64,000 nucleotides of DNA from Notospermus geniculatus. Taxonomy: Eukaryota > Nemertea > Pilidiophora > Heteronemertea > Lineidae. The notes under the pieces were generated by a model, which saw only the letters and a list, made by a program, of their open reading frames with translations, was not told the DNA's origin and did not search any database. The stretch's first letter is position 1, and each line of letters starts with the position of its first letter. Location of the stretch: the NCBI GenBank assembly GCA_002633025.1, contig NMRB01000407.1, positions 14,010-78,009 of the forward strand, read 5' to 3'. This document shows, one piece after another, positions 46,601-49,197 of this stretch. A program made the translations under genes and the position numbers.

Positions 46601-48674
46601 TTAGTTTGGTCAAAAACTCATCAATTGTTGAAGTTTTGGGTTCAATCCTTCTCAATTTCATTCAGTTTGTCAACAAATCTGTGTTTGCCTCAGGTTGGAA
46701 TGAAATGTGACCCTCCACAGCAAAACCAGTCGCATGTTGCTCAGGAGGTGAGCTGCAACGAACTAAGATGACACCAGAAGAGAATGGAAGAAATAGATTA
46801 TTTCAGATTTCATAACAGGCAGACAATATTGAAAGTGACAAACATTTGGTCTCAACCTGCCAAGCTGAGAGTGACATGCGACTGGTTTTGCTGTGGAGGA
46901 TCAGCAATGGAGAAGTTTTACTGAGGTTTTCTAAATAGAGTGTGCTGTGTTATGCAGGTGTCTTTGGGTCATGTGCCTAGTCTTGCTCAAGTTATGGAAC
47001 ATTTCCCATCTTGCTCAAGACTAAGCACCTGTTGTTTTGTGCCTCAGTTTCATTCCTGTCACATGCAGAAACATGGAAACCAATCAGGAGTAACATGCGT
47101 TATGATTGGTTAATTAATACTCAATCTACCGGTACAGATGTTCTGATTGGCTCATTCACATGAACAAGCACTTGGATTGGTTCGCTCACATTAGTATTGC
47201 TCTGATTGGTTCGCAAGATTTTGCATGTGACACTAGAGAATAGAGACGTCCTCCAGTGTTAAATTTTTTTGCAGGTCTTCAGGGATTTCATTCATTTATC
47301 ACTGTTAGCATTTGTGTTTACTTGATCTAACTGTTGGGATCATTCTGAGTGTTGTTCTATTCATTTCATAACCTCTTAACCCTTTGTTTCCCATGTTGTC
47401 TTCATGTCTTCCCAGGCATAACTCTATTCAACAATTTAAAGAACTGGGGGACCGTTTTGTCTTACTTTCTGGCTATGATCTTGATCACTAATCTGGCCAG
47501 GGGCGGATCCAGGATTTTGGAAAAGAGGGGGTGCACTGTGCTAGAAACATTGAAATCTGCGGTGAATTTCAATGATTTGCTCCAAATTTCAGAATTTCAC
47601 GGTCAATTTTACTGATTTTTTGGCCGAAAGGGGGGGGGGTGCTGGGTGCAACCCCCCTGGATCTGCTTCTGCAGGCCGTGTCAGTAAACAAAGGCACCAG
47701 GAAAATTTCGTTGAGGGTAACAACTTGGAAATGAGCACATTTTGAAGGGATGGACAGTAGATTCCACACCAACTGGGTGGTAGTGGTGGCACCTGTTTAT
47801 GGGACATGGAGAACATAGAATTCATCTAGTACCGTAGTTTGATAGGTTTCAGGTGGAGGGTTATCCAGAGTACTCCTTGATACCGACTTAAAGTACCGGT
47901 ATATGCAGATTATAGTTGAAAAATTTGGTGGATTGGAATGAATTCAAGCCATATTAATAGAGACTGACTGCCTTTATGACAGTATGCTGGAGCCTCCATC
48001 AACGTCACCTCACTAAACTTACCGGTACACACCAATGCTTACGTCCATTATGTCATGTGTTTATGTACTGACAGCTAACCTCAAAACTAAACTTTCTTTA
48101 CAAGTGTGACCTAATATCTGTCCGAGTTGAGCCGTGGACGCTTTATGGTTGAATTGATTAACAAACTTGCTTCCTCCAAAGTCACTTATGTTTTGTGGCA
48201 GCGTTTTGAATGATCTTATTTAACCCTTGCTTTACTCACTTGGCCTGTAAAAAAACAACGCCTTCTCAACAACCTCACATAACTTCCAAAGTTGATCCAA
48301 CTCAATGTTTAAAACTCAACCTTTTCAGTCAGAACCCTCATCATCATCTCATCATCAACATGACCGAGTCATTCACGTCAGTCTCTCATTCTGTGTGTGT
48401 CCACTAGATGTCACTCCCGTACCTTCCTGTCTTAACACTGGTATTCCTCTACTTACAGGTGACAGTCAACGATTGTCTGAACGCTCTCGATGAAACACGC
48501 TGGGACGTTCACAACGCCATCAAATACGTCAAGTTACGACAGCTGTTAAGTTTACAATGTGGTGACATTGACGTGTGTAAGGAGGCGCTACTGAGGAGTA
48601 ACTGGGACGTTGCTAAGGCGGCTAATTTCATGATCGAGCACCCGTTGACGAGTCCAGAATGTGTCGATGTGTAG
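13552..48674 (+). CDS. TNK2/Ack-like: ACK/TNK2-family non-receptor tyrosine kinase (14 exons placed, one or more missing in gap)
   Basis: Multi-exon gene for an activated-Cdc42-associated kinase, a cytoplasmic tyrosine kinase that in known animals binds GTP-Cdc42 and acts around receptor signalling and endocytosis. The joined exons give the diagnostic ACK order: N-terminal SAM-like domain, tyrosine kinase, SH3 placed after the kinase, CRIB motif, long proline/serine-rich tail, C-terminal UBA-type region. Placed exons: 13552-13635, 14893-15030, 18728-19102, 19351-19448, 20213-20492, 26603-26709, 30348-30490, 36060-36230, 36415-36583, 37013-37187, 38134-38367, 43050-44704, 45310-45367, 48459-48674. 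All have AG/GT borders and matching phases, except that the junction from exon 2 to 18728 cannot be tested across the N gap. Coding length from 18728 to the stop is 3678 nt (1226 codons). With 74 N-terminal codons and a missing N-lobe piece the protein would be roughly 1,350-1,400 aa, longer than vertebrate TNK2. The SH3/CRIB part looks closer to insect Ack (see those exons). Family call is firm; the full transcript is inferred. Confidence 0.92.
13687..13920 (+). mobile_element. tRNA-derived SINE family 1, plus-strand copy in ACK intron 1
   Basis: tRNA-like head with A box TAGCCGAGTGGTTA and B box GGTTCAAATCC about 50 nt apart. The body (GGGCTTTTCAGTCCGCCGC ... CTTACCAGGGTC) is shared with 11931-12155. 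It begins only about 50 nt after the exon-1 donor. Confidence 0.88.
13925..14265. mobile_element. MITE-like element with GGCCGTCAAATGACG theme
   Basis: Left CCGCCATATTGGCCGTCAAA and right TTTTGACAGCCAGTATGGCGGCC are approximate inverse complements. It ends in GTGACGTCAGTGAAGAACCTCTAT. A related element at 14664-14873 ends with the same GTGAAGAACCTCTAT. Confidence 0.6.
14664..14873. mobile_element. MITE-like element related to 13925-14265
   Basis: Contains CGGCCATGTTGGCCATCAAA, GACGTCACGTGAAGAACCTC and 'TTTTGAGGGCCAAAATGGCGGC'. Shares both ends with the preceding element. Ends 20 nt before exon 2. Confidence 0.55.
14893..15030 (+). CDS. TNK2/Ack-like: ACK exon 2: second half of SAM-like domain
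   Basis: Encodes 46 residues (VTSVGQLKYVEEEDL... to GKIRK) that complete the SAM-like domain. The 'L.YV..EDL..MGM..PEQRRL' pattern is the second ACK SAM helix bundle, followed by a basic linker (KKFFKKE). Acceptor TTGTTTTCAG ends at 14892 and the donor GTGGGT starts at 15031; both ends are phase 0. The next recognisable exon (18728) begins at kinase strand beta-3, so coding sequence is missing between the two. Confidence 0.88.
15262..15337 (-). repeat. tRNA-like sequence (SINE head or pseudogene)
   Basis: Minus strand GGACAGCGTAGTGGGTGAAC ... ATAGGTTCGATTCCC fits A and B boxes with tRNA spacing. Embedded in an intron; acceptor stem not conserved. Confidence 0.5.
15738..15903 (-). mobile_element. 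tRNA-derived SINE family 2, copy 1
   Basis: Minus strand starts GGAGCCAGAGGTGTAGTGGT ... CCGGGTTCGAATCCCAC, a clear tRNA-like head. The body TGAGACTTTGGGCAAGTCTC then TTTGCCTCACCGGCC is shared with 44949-45146. Confidence 0.85.
16204..16616 (+). mobile_element. MITE family A-like, copy 3 (divergent), in ACK intron
   Basis: 413 bp with perfect 14-bp inverted ends CCCCGTTTACACTG / CAGTGTAAACGGGG and interior GCTCGGACCGGTCC motifs like copies 1 and 2. Lies in the intron after exon 2. Confidence 0.75.
16918..17352 (-). mobile_element. tRNA-derived SINE family 3, split by MITE B copy 2
   Basis: The SINE body (16918-17019) and tRNA-like head (17304-17352) are separated by the MITE at 17025-17303. 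Rejoining them across the AACCT duplication restores the order seen at 10258-10420, so the SINE insertion predates the MITE. Confidence 0.75.
17025..17303 (+). mobile_element. MITE family B copy 2, inserted in a SINE, TSD AACCT
   Basis: 279 bp, CAGGGGCGGATCCAGG to GGATCTGCGCCTG, flanked by AACCT at 17020-17024 and 17304-17308. Comparison with the uninterrupted SINE at 10258-10420 shows that it split a SINE just beside its tRNA-like promoter region. Confidence 0.88.
17810..18660. other. Assembly gap (851 N) inside the ACK gene
   Basis: Run of N between SAM exon 2 and the kinase beta-3 exon. The kinase glycine-rich loop and the SAM-kinase linker, essential in this family, are not seen elsewhere in 15031-18727. 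The missing exon(s) most likely lie here. The open 'frames' crossing it are artefacts. Confidence 0.98.
18728..19102 (+). CDS. TNK2/Ack-like: ACK exon: kinase domain beta-3 through catalytic loop
   Basis: 125 codons. The exon opens IQVAIKCL, so the ATP-anchoring lysine (VAIK) is its sixth residue. The alpha-C region FLREVTVMHSIDHENIV supplies the salt-bridge Glu. Then come hinge MLVTELAP and the Tyr-kinase catalytic loop HRDLAARN near residue 112, with catalytic Asp and Asn intact. This predicts an active enzyme. Acceptor CTCTTTCAG lies just 3' of the N gap; donor GTGAGT at 19103; phase 0 at both ends. The glycine-rich loop is absent because it precedes this exon. Confidence 0.93.
19351..19448 (+). 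CDS. TNK2/Ack-like: ACK exon: DFG and activation loop
   Basis: 98 nt encoding VKISDFGLSRALG...LPIAW. It holds the metal-binding DFG motif and an activation segment with a Tyr pair (KDYYQTNF) near the place of the ACK autophosphorylation tyrosine. The last two bases (TG) join the first G of the next exon to make the Trp of the family motif AWCAPE. Acceptor CTTTCCAG ends at 19350; donor GTAAGT starts at 19449. Confidence 0.93.
19553..19682. repeat. Perfect 38-bp inverted repeat in ACK intron
   Basis: GGGCTGAGGATTGACTGGTT... (19553-19590) is exactly inverse-complementary to 19645-19682, with a 54-nt loop. Small palindromic MITE or a hairpin in the pre-mRNA. Confidence 0.85.
20213..20492 (+). 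CDS. TNK2/Ack-like: ACK exon: kinase C-lobe
   Basis: 280 nt completing the kinase domain. It carries the CAPE motif that replaces APE in tyrosine kinases, the alpha-F motif DVWAYGVTLWEMFSYG, and the C-lobe arginine motif CWEHEPQSRPKF. It ends after ELVTLLPQ. The acceptor follows the first base of the Trp codon split in the previous exon; donor GTAAGA at 20493, phase 0. A 6.1 kb intron packed with MITEs follows. Confidence 0.94.
20527..20727. mobile_element. MITE family C (TGTGACCC ends), copy 1
   Basis: 201 bp from TGTGACCCTCCACAGCAAAA to TTTTGCTGTGGAGGGTCACA, with arms continuing into CCAGTCGCATGTCGCTC. Close relative at 46706-46906. Starts 34 nt after the kinase C-lobe exon donor. Confidence 0.88.
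20730..20920. mobile_element. MITE family C variant, adjacent to copy 1
   Basis: 191 bp from TGTGACCCCACTCCAGCAAA to GGAGCGGGTCACA. Only AA separates it from the preceding family C element, so the two lie in tandem. Confidence 0.78.
21370..21478 (+). mobile_element. Short relative of the 3562-3902 element
   Basis: Carries CAGTCGCAAGGCCGATGTAC then GCTAGGCTTTA at its right end, nearly identical to the right end of 3562-3902, plus internal GCGTACATCG. Probably internally deleted. Confidence 0.55.
21496..21595. mobile_element. 100-bp palindromic MITE, CCTGTTTCATAAAGTGACTT arms
   Basis: 30-bp arms (21496-21525 and 21566-21595) are perfect inverse complements. Same family as the element around 22918-23236. 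Confidence 0.85.
22188..22515 (+). mobile_element. MITE family D (CAGGGTTATATCTAGG), copy 1
   Basis: Begins CAGGGCTATATCTAGGATTT and ends AAATGGCCTAGATACAACACTG. Interior GAAAAGGGCACTTCAACC repeats. Diverged ends and no clear target duplication. Family also at 28151 and 48858. Confidence 0.8.
22918..23236. mobile_element. Palindromic MITE of the 21496 family, interrupted by an insertion
   Basis: Left arm CTTGTTTCAAAAAGTGACTT and right arm AAGTTACTTTATGAAACTGG match the 100-bp palindrome. A 203-bp insertion (23007-23209) lies within its right half. Confidence 0.8.
23007..23209. mobile_element. Insertion: perfect 64-bp hairpin plus tail, flanked by 13-bp direct repeats
   Basis: Arms 23006-23069 and 23095-23158 are exact inverse complements (64 of 64) around a 25-nt loop that itself holds CCCC...GGGG. 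A 51-nt tail follows. TAGCTTAAAGTTA occurs at 22994-23006 and 23210-23222, as a 13-bp target duplication. Confidence 0.85.
23262..23440 (+). repeat. Minisatellite with TGTAGGCCTACTCCTTTAAG units
   Basis: About five units of CACTGTAGGCCTACTCCTTT plus AAGCCTACTACTTTAAGTT variants (roughly 40 bp). The palindrome GTAGGCCTAC recurs elsewhere in the window. Confidence 0.8.
24591..24885 (+). repeat. Direct tandem duplication, 148-bp unit x2
   Basis: 24591-24738 and 24739-24885 align end to end with few differences (starting GGTACACCTCAGAACAAGGA). No coding signal. Confidence 0.85.
25133..25515. mobile_element. Inverted-repeat element with TGTCAGGTC ends
   Basis: TGTCAGGTCGACCTTGCG at the left and GTGTGACCTGACA at the right. 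Inside, 'CAGTCGCCGAT' recurs in the style of the 3562 and 35300 elements. Confidence 0.55.
26603..26709 (+). CDS. TNK2/Ack-like: ACK exon: linker and first half of SH3 domain
   Basis: 107 nt encoding IKPEQVKAIKDSP...YLEYRAQDIITVLDK plus a split Arg. The 'DIITVLD(K)R' strand matches the start of the ACK SH3 core, where vertebrate TNK2 has NDVITVIEGR. ACK-family kinases are unusual in carrying SH3 C-terminal to the kinase, and the order here agrees. Acceptor TCTCATTGCAG; donor GTGAGT at 26710; ends in phase 2. Confidence 0.88.
26735..27128. mobile_element. MITE with inner 40-bp hairpin, TAGCGTGTT ends
   Basis: Outer ends TAGCGTGTTTGAAAACTT and GTAATTGAACACGCTA are inverse complements with mismatches. 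Inner arms 26963-27002 and 27016-27055 match 39 of 40 around a 13-nt loop. It starts 25 nt after the SH3 exon donor. Confidence 0.78.
28070..28555. mobile_element. MITE family E (GCCCATTGAGAGCCAACT), interrupted copy
   Basis: Left arm ACATGAGAGTTTTCTTGTGC then GAGTTGGCTCTCAATGGGCA and right arm GCCCATTGAGAGCCAACTTG ... CTCATGTGGA are inverse complements. MITE D copy 2 sits between them. A second copy is at 39160-39336. Confidence 0.8.
28151..28462 (+). mobile_element. MITE family D, copy 2, TSD TGTCA, inserted in another MITE
   Basis: Same interior as copies 1 and 3 but lacks about 12 bp just after the first CAG (GGTTATATCTAG missing). Flanked by TGTCA at 28146-28150 and 28463-28467. Splits the element at 28070-28555. 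Confidence 0.83.
28556..30347. other. ACK intron without assignable elements
   Basis: Unique-looking intron sequence. A 155-codon open frame at 28511-28978 overlaps the MITE E right arm and has no domain. Confidence 0.55.
30348..30490 (+). CDS. TNK2/Ack-like: ACK exon: second half of SH3 domain
   Basis: 143 nt encoding PQNNPDLYRGCLLNNGKTGLFNPGDVV and a basic tail ending KTKINRK. The segment from YRGCL to NPGDVV is the SH3 peptide-binding end. It reads like the insect Ack version (N-G-K-T-G-L-F-N-P) rather than the vertebrate G-P-F-P-R-N form. The usual WW pair of SH3 domains is not evident. Donor GTGAGA at 30491; ends in phase 1. A nested MITE begins about 50 bp into the next intron. Confidence 0.87.
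30544..30976. mobile_element. Outer MITE with CCAGCAACACACCAGG ends, carrying a family F MITE
   Basis: Left CCAGCAACACACCAGGCGAT and right GCCACCTGGTGTGCTGCTGG are inverse complements with few mismatches. The interior 30686-30905 is a family F element. Begins about 50 nt after the second SH3 exon. Confidence 0.75.
30686..30905. mobile_element. MITE family F copy 1, nested in 30544-30976
   Basis: Carries the family F signatures GATCTGAAACCGGCTGACGT, ATTCAGCAATGGTCGAGTCT, CCGAGGTTGTGGTTGCGATT and GCGGAAGTGCGCAGATCT, and ends AACGGTCTATACC. Family also at 38839, 40003 and 53659. Confidence 0.8.
31201..31450 (+). repeat. 26-bp minisatellite, about 9 copies
   Basis: Unit GTCAAAGCACAATCAAAGTG plus TGCTGT. 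Because 26 is not a multiple of three, all three plus frames stay open and encode the same Cys/Ser/Lys-rich motif. These are not genes. The last unit is inverted (GCACACTTTGATTGTGC). Confidence 0.9.
31451..32809. other. ACK intron without assignable elements
   Basis: No exon, tRNA or clear repeat seen between the 26-bp minisatellite and the assembly gap. Confidence 0.55.
32810..33572. other. Assembly gap (763 N) in an ACK intron
   Basis: Run of N between the SH3 and CRIB exons, preceded by a poly-G tract (32796-32808) that probably stopped sequencing. The flanking exons are phase-compatible, so no coding exon is required in it. Confidence 0.98.
34006..34424. mobile_element. MITE carrying a second MITE (nested palindromes)
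   Basis: Outer arms 34006-34039 and 34390-34424 (GCCCATACACGTGCAATATT then ATTGCACAAT and inverse) enclose an inner element with ends TAGGGCCGTTTAGACGACA (34039-34057) and TGTCGTCTAAACGGCCCTA (34278-34296). The inner interior repeats CAATGTGGATT units. Confidence 0.87.
34767..34890. mobile_element. MITE family G (AATAAAGACTAG), copy 1
   Basis: Left GGGTTACACATATGAATAAA then GACTAGTATAAATGCTTTTA; right TAAAGCATTTGCTAGTCTTT then ATTCATATGACCC. Palindromic with an inner CAAATGCACTACG block. Confidence 0.82.
35300..35587. mobile_element. MITE with AAGGTGCCCACAGGTCGACA ends
   Basis: 27-bp ends match with one mismatch (35300-35326 versus 35561-35587). Interior repeats GCAACT/AGTTGC and CGGATC motifs. 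288 bp, no coding capacity. Confidence 0.85.
36060..36230 (+). CDS. TNK2/Ack-like: ACK exon: CRIB (Cdc42-binding) motif
   Basis: 171 nt. Residues ISGPQNDLRHTGHIG fit the CRIB consensus I-S-x-P-x(2-4)-F-x-H-x-x-H-x-G, with Leu in place of the usual Phe. This is the segment by which ACK proteins bind GTP-loaded Cdc42. It is followed by GDISFIGDEYTKLP, a conserved acidic/aromatic stretch of invertebrate ACKs. Acceptor CTTTGTAG; donor GTAAGT at 36231. Only 184 nt separate it from the next exon. Confidence 0.9.
36415..36583 (+). CDS. TNK2/Ack-like: ACK exon: Ser/Gly-rich linker
   Basis: 169 nt encoding a low-complexity Ser/Gly/Pro-rich stretch (TRSPSHMNGSSAS... to GGGSDRGSDDGSR). No domain recognised. 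Assignment rests on the acceptor TTCCAG, the donor GTAAGG at 36584 and phase agreement with both neighbours (enters after one base, leaves after two). The donor is also the first unit of a TCAAGGTCA-containing minisatellite, described separately. Confidence 0.8.
36584..36860 (+). repeat. 20-bp minisatellite containing TCAAGGTCA, starting at a splice donor
   Basis: About 13 units of roughly 20 bp (GTCAAGGTCATGTGGGATGA and variants). The first unit contains the donor GTAAGG of the Ser/Gly-rich ACK exon. TCAAGGTCA is present intact about ten times. Confidence 0.9.
37013..37187 (+). CDS. TNK2/Ack-like: ACK exon: acidic tyrosine motif region
   Basis: 175 nt encoding Ser/Thr-rich sequence, then RRTPQYEEVDEDELDF and a short duplicated acidic unit (DFKMPDFDFKMPDMS). 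The P-x-Y-(E/D)-x-V-x-(Q/E)-D-E motif resembles the vertebrate TNK2 segment AYDDVAQDEDDF in its EGFR-binding/Mig6-like region. By analogy (inference) the Tyr may be a phosphorylation or docking site. Acceptor CCCCGCAG; donor GTGAGT at 37188, phase 0. Confidence 0.82.
37472..37662. mobile_element. MITE family C, subfamily 2, copy 1
   Basis: 191 bp from TGTGACCCGTGACAGCAAAA to TTTTGCTGTCACGGGTCACA. Arms extend to about 50 bp (AGTCGGAATGCGCC, AAGAAGACCCAAG). About 90% like 42716-42913 by eye. Confidence 0.88.
37827..38031. mobile_element. 205-bp near-perfect palindrome (MITE) before ACK charged-linker exon
   Basis: AAAAGGGGCTGTTTGTTTTC ... GAGGAATCTGAGTTGTGATC pairs with GATCAAAACTCTGATTCCTC ... 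GAAAACGAACAGCCCCTTT. The arms also pair internally through ACGGAAAAAGCTATG / CATAGCTTTCTCCGT. Confidence 0.82.
38134..38367 (+). CDS. TNK2/Ack-like: ACK exon: charged disordered linker
   Basis: 78 codons (PGLDLGPSLMDEVFKALSD... to RLKKFKHKL), phase 0 at both ends. Acceptor TCTATTTCAG, donor GTATGT at 38368. Contains a short predicted helix (MDEVFKALSD), acidic and Ser/Pro stretches and a basic C-terminus. No named domain. Placement rests on splice sites, frame and position. Confidence 0.78.
38839..39085. mobile_element. MITE family F copy 2
   Basis: AAAGATCTGCGCACTTCCAC at the left and GGAAGTGCGCAGATCTGCTA at the right, with CAACCACAACCTCGGTCTGA arms. Opposite arms are inverse complements over more than 50 bp. 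Confidence 0.82.
39160..39336. mobile_element. MITE family E, copy 2
   Basis: Right arm GCCCATTGAGAGCCAACTCG then CACAAGAAAACTCTCACGTG; left arm CTACGTGAGTTTTCTCAGAC then AAGTTGGCTGTCTATCGGC. Uninterrupted. Confidence 0.75.
40003..40247. mobile_element. MITE family F copy 3
   Basis: Starts TATATACCGTTCTCAAAGTG and contains GATCTGCGCACTTCCGCCGA; right arm GCAGAAGTGTGTAGATCTGC. Same central GCTGAATCATGGA block as copy 2. Confidence 0.82.
40580..40740 (+). repeat. 39-bp minisatellite, 4 copies
   Basis: Unit ATTATGAACTTGGGAAGTAT then AATTTGGGTTCAGAGTTCG, almost identical between copies. The length is a multiple of three, so frames stay open (13-residue unit YELGKYNLGSEFD), but it lies in an intron with no splice sites fitting the gene. 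Confidence 0.9.
41109..41202. repeat. Inverted repeat, TTAACGTTAAGGTCGACC arms
   Basis: Arms of about 40 bp (41109-41149 and 41163-41202) with several mismatches and a short loop. The nearby GTCATCCTGAGTTGAC / GTTGACAAACTTACC..., at 41241-41292, forms another small hairpin (GTCAACTCAGGATG). Confidence 0.65.
41860..41977. mobile_element. MITE family G, divergent copy 2
   Basis: AGCAAATGCTTTTACTTCAA left and TTAAGTAAAAGCACTTGCTA right, with GTACATTTACATTGG inside. Outer ends decayed. Confidence 0.7.
42716..42913. mobile_element. MITE family C, subfamily 2, copy 2
   Basis: 198 bp, TGTGACCCGTGACAACAAAA to GCTGTCACAAGTCACA. Same interior as 37472-37662, including GACACCAGAGAACAATTACA. The two copies flank ACK intron regions 5 kb apart. 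Confidence 0.87.
43050..44704 (+). CDS. TNK2/Ack-like: ACK large C-terminal exon: Ser/Pro-rich regulatory tail
   Basis: One 1,655-nt exon (551 codons plus two bases), by far the longest open frame in the window. Mostly disordered and Ser/Pro/Arg-rich. Visible elements: a degenerate internal repeat around 43620-43760 (units like ERSPVSSIPEI, three to four times); candidate SH3 ligands VVPPKP (about 43770) and PPPLPPRDR (about 44270, class II PxxPxR); and a DPFW motif near 44550 that could bind the AP-2 ear (inference from endocytic-adaptor motifs). Tyr-containing peptides sit near the end (YEDLLDFA). It corresponds to the proline-rich tail of TNK2. Acceptor CTTTTTCAG at 43049; donor GTAAGT at 44705, phase 2. 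Confidence 0.9.
44949..45146 (-). mobile_element. tRNA-derived SINE family 2, copy 2 in ACK intron
   Basis: Minus strand head GGAGCCACGGTGGTGTAGTG ... GGGTTCGAATCCCACTGGG (B box intact). Nearly identical to 15738-15903 over the body. Sits about 160 nt before the short pre-UBA exon. Confidence 0.87.
45310..45367 (+). CDS. TNK2/Ack-like: ACK short exon before UBA
   Basis: 58 nt encoding (K)EKTAACDEVRLMQRVLSKE. Acceptor TTTTTACAG, donor GTAAAT at 45368. It enters after one base and leaves in phase 0, fitting both neighbours. It probably forms the helix leading into the UBA region, matching the 'KI.M....V' lead-in of TNK2. Small size makes it the least certain exon on its own; the phase fit supports it. 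Confidence 0.78.
45451..45745. mobile_element. MITE family G, compound copy with three tandem core units
   Basis: One pair of outer ends (AATGAATAAAGACTAG and CTAGTCTTTATTCATATG) encloses three successive ~90-bp core units, each itself palindromic (AGCAAATGCTTTTACTT ... AAGTAAAAGCATTTACTAG). In the intron just after the pre-UBA exon. Confidence 0.85.
46029..46203. mobile_element. 175-bp palindromic MITE (GACATCC ... GGATGTC)
   Basis: AGACATCCACCGAAAGTCGG then CCATGACAGATCAGAAGGGG pairs with CCCTTTCTGACCTGTCATGG then CCGACTTTCGCAGGATGTCT. Inner GCCTAGTGCATTGTACA pairs with TGTACAAATGCACTAGGC. Confidence 0.83.
46706..46906. mobile_element. MITE family C, copy inverted relative to 20527
   Basis: Starts TGTGACCCTCCACAGCAAAA and ends TTTTGCTGTGGAGGATCAGC (degraded end). 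The interior is the reverse complement of the 20527 copy (AACGAACTAAGATGACACCA). Confidence 0.84.
47498..47671 (+). mobile_element. MITE family B copy 3
   Basis: 174 bp from CAGGGGCGGATCCAGG to CTGGATCTGCTTCTG. Flanks CTGGC / CAGGC match at four of five positions, as expected for an older insertion. Lies in the last ACK intron. Confidence 0.82.
48459..48674 (+). CDS. TNK2/Ack-like: ACK last coding exon: UBA-type ubiquitin-binding region and stop
   Basis: 71 codons plus TAG. Two successive UBA-like three-helix patterns are visible: VNDCLNALDETRWDVHNAIKYVKLRQLL, then VCKEALLRSNWDVAKAANFMIEHPL. Both have the (T/S)-x-W-D-V-x-x-A core. Vertebrate TNK2 ends the same way; its UBA binds ubiquitin and affects kinase turnover. 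Acceptor CTACTTACAG at 48458. The 3' UTR starts at 48675; no polyadenylation signal could be assigned with confidence. Confidence 0.92.
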   Translation: MTVNDCLNALDETRWDVHNAIKYVKLRQLLSLQCGDIDVCKEALLRSNWDVAKAANFMIEHPLTSPECVDV

Positions 48675-48857
48675 TCAGAGAGACTCGCTCGAATGTTTGC
48701 TCACACTCACAGACGTTAGTGAAATCGATACCGAGAAGTTGTCATGAATATCATTCAGTTGTACGAGGTTGTGAACATTGAACATGAAGTCTAGAGAACC
48801 TGTTTTCACCCAGAAAGTTGGGTATCCTCCACAAGAGTGATGACTGGTCTGTTGTCA

Positions 48858-49192
48858 CAGGGTTATATCTAGGATTTCAGAAGGGCACGATGCAAACTTT
48901 GTGAAAAGGGCACTTCAACCTTGAAAAGGGCACTTTTCATTCGCGACATTTCTACTAACGGAATTTGAAAAGCTTGTCAGTTAAAAAGGTCTATAACTCC
49001 AGTTAACAGCCAATTTAAGCCAGTTTCTAAGGCGATATGACCAAAAGGGACCATGACAGAGGGTCTGGGGGTACTAAAACCTTTAAAAACATTGGGGGGA
49101 CACGGCGTCTAAGGGGTTAAAAAGGGCACAGCGGCACCCCCTTTTAGCGGCACGGTGCACCGCCGCTCTAAAATGGCCTAGATATAACCCTG
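48858..49192 (+). mobile_element. MITE family D, copy 3, TSD TGTCA, in ACK 3' region
   Basis: 335 bp from CAGGGTTATATCTAGG to CCTAGATATAACCCTG, with TGTCA at 48853-48857 and 49193-49197. It starts 183 nt after the ACK stop codon, so it probably lies within the 3' UTR. Confidence 0.88.
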
Positions 49193-49197
49193 TGTCA

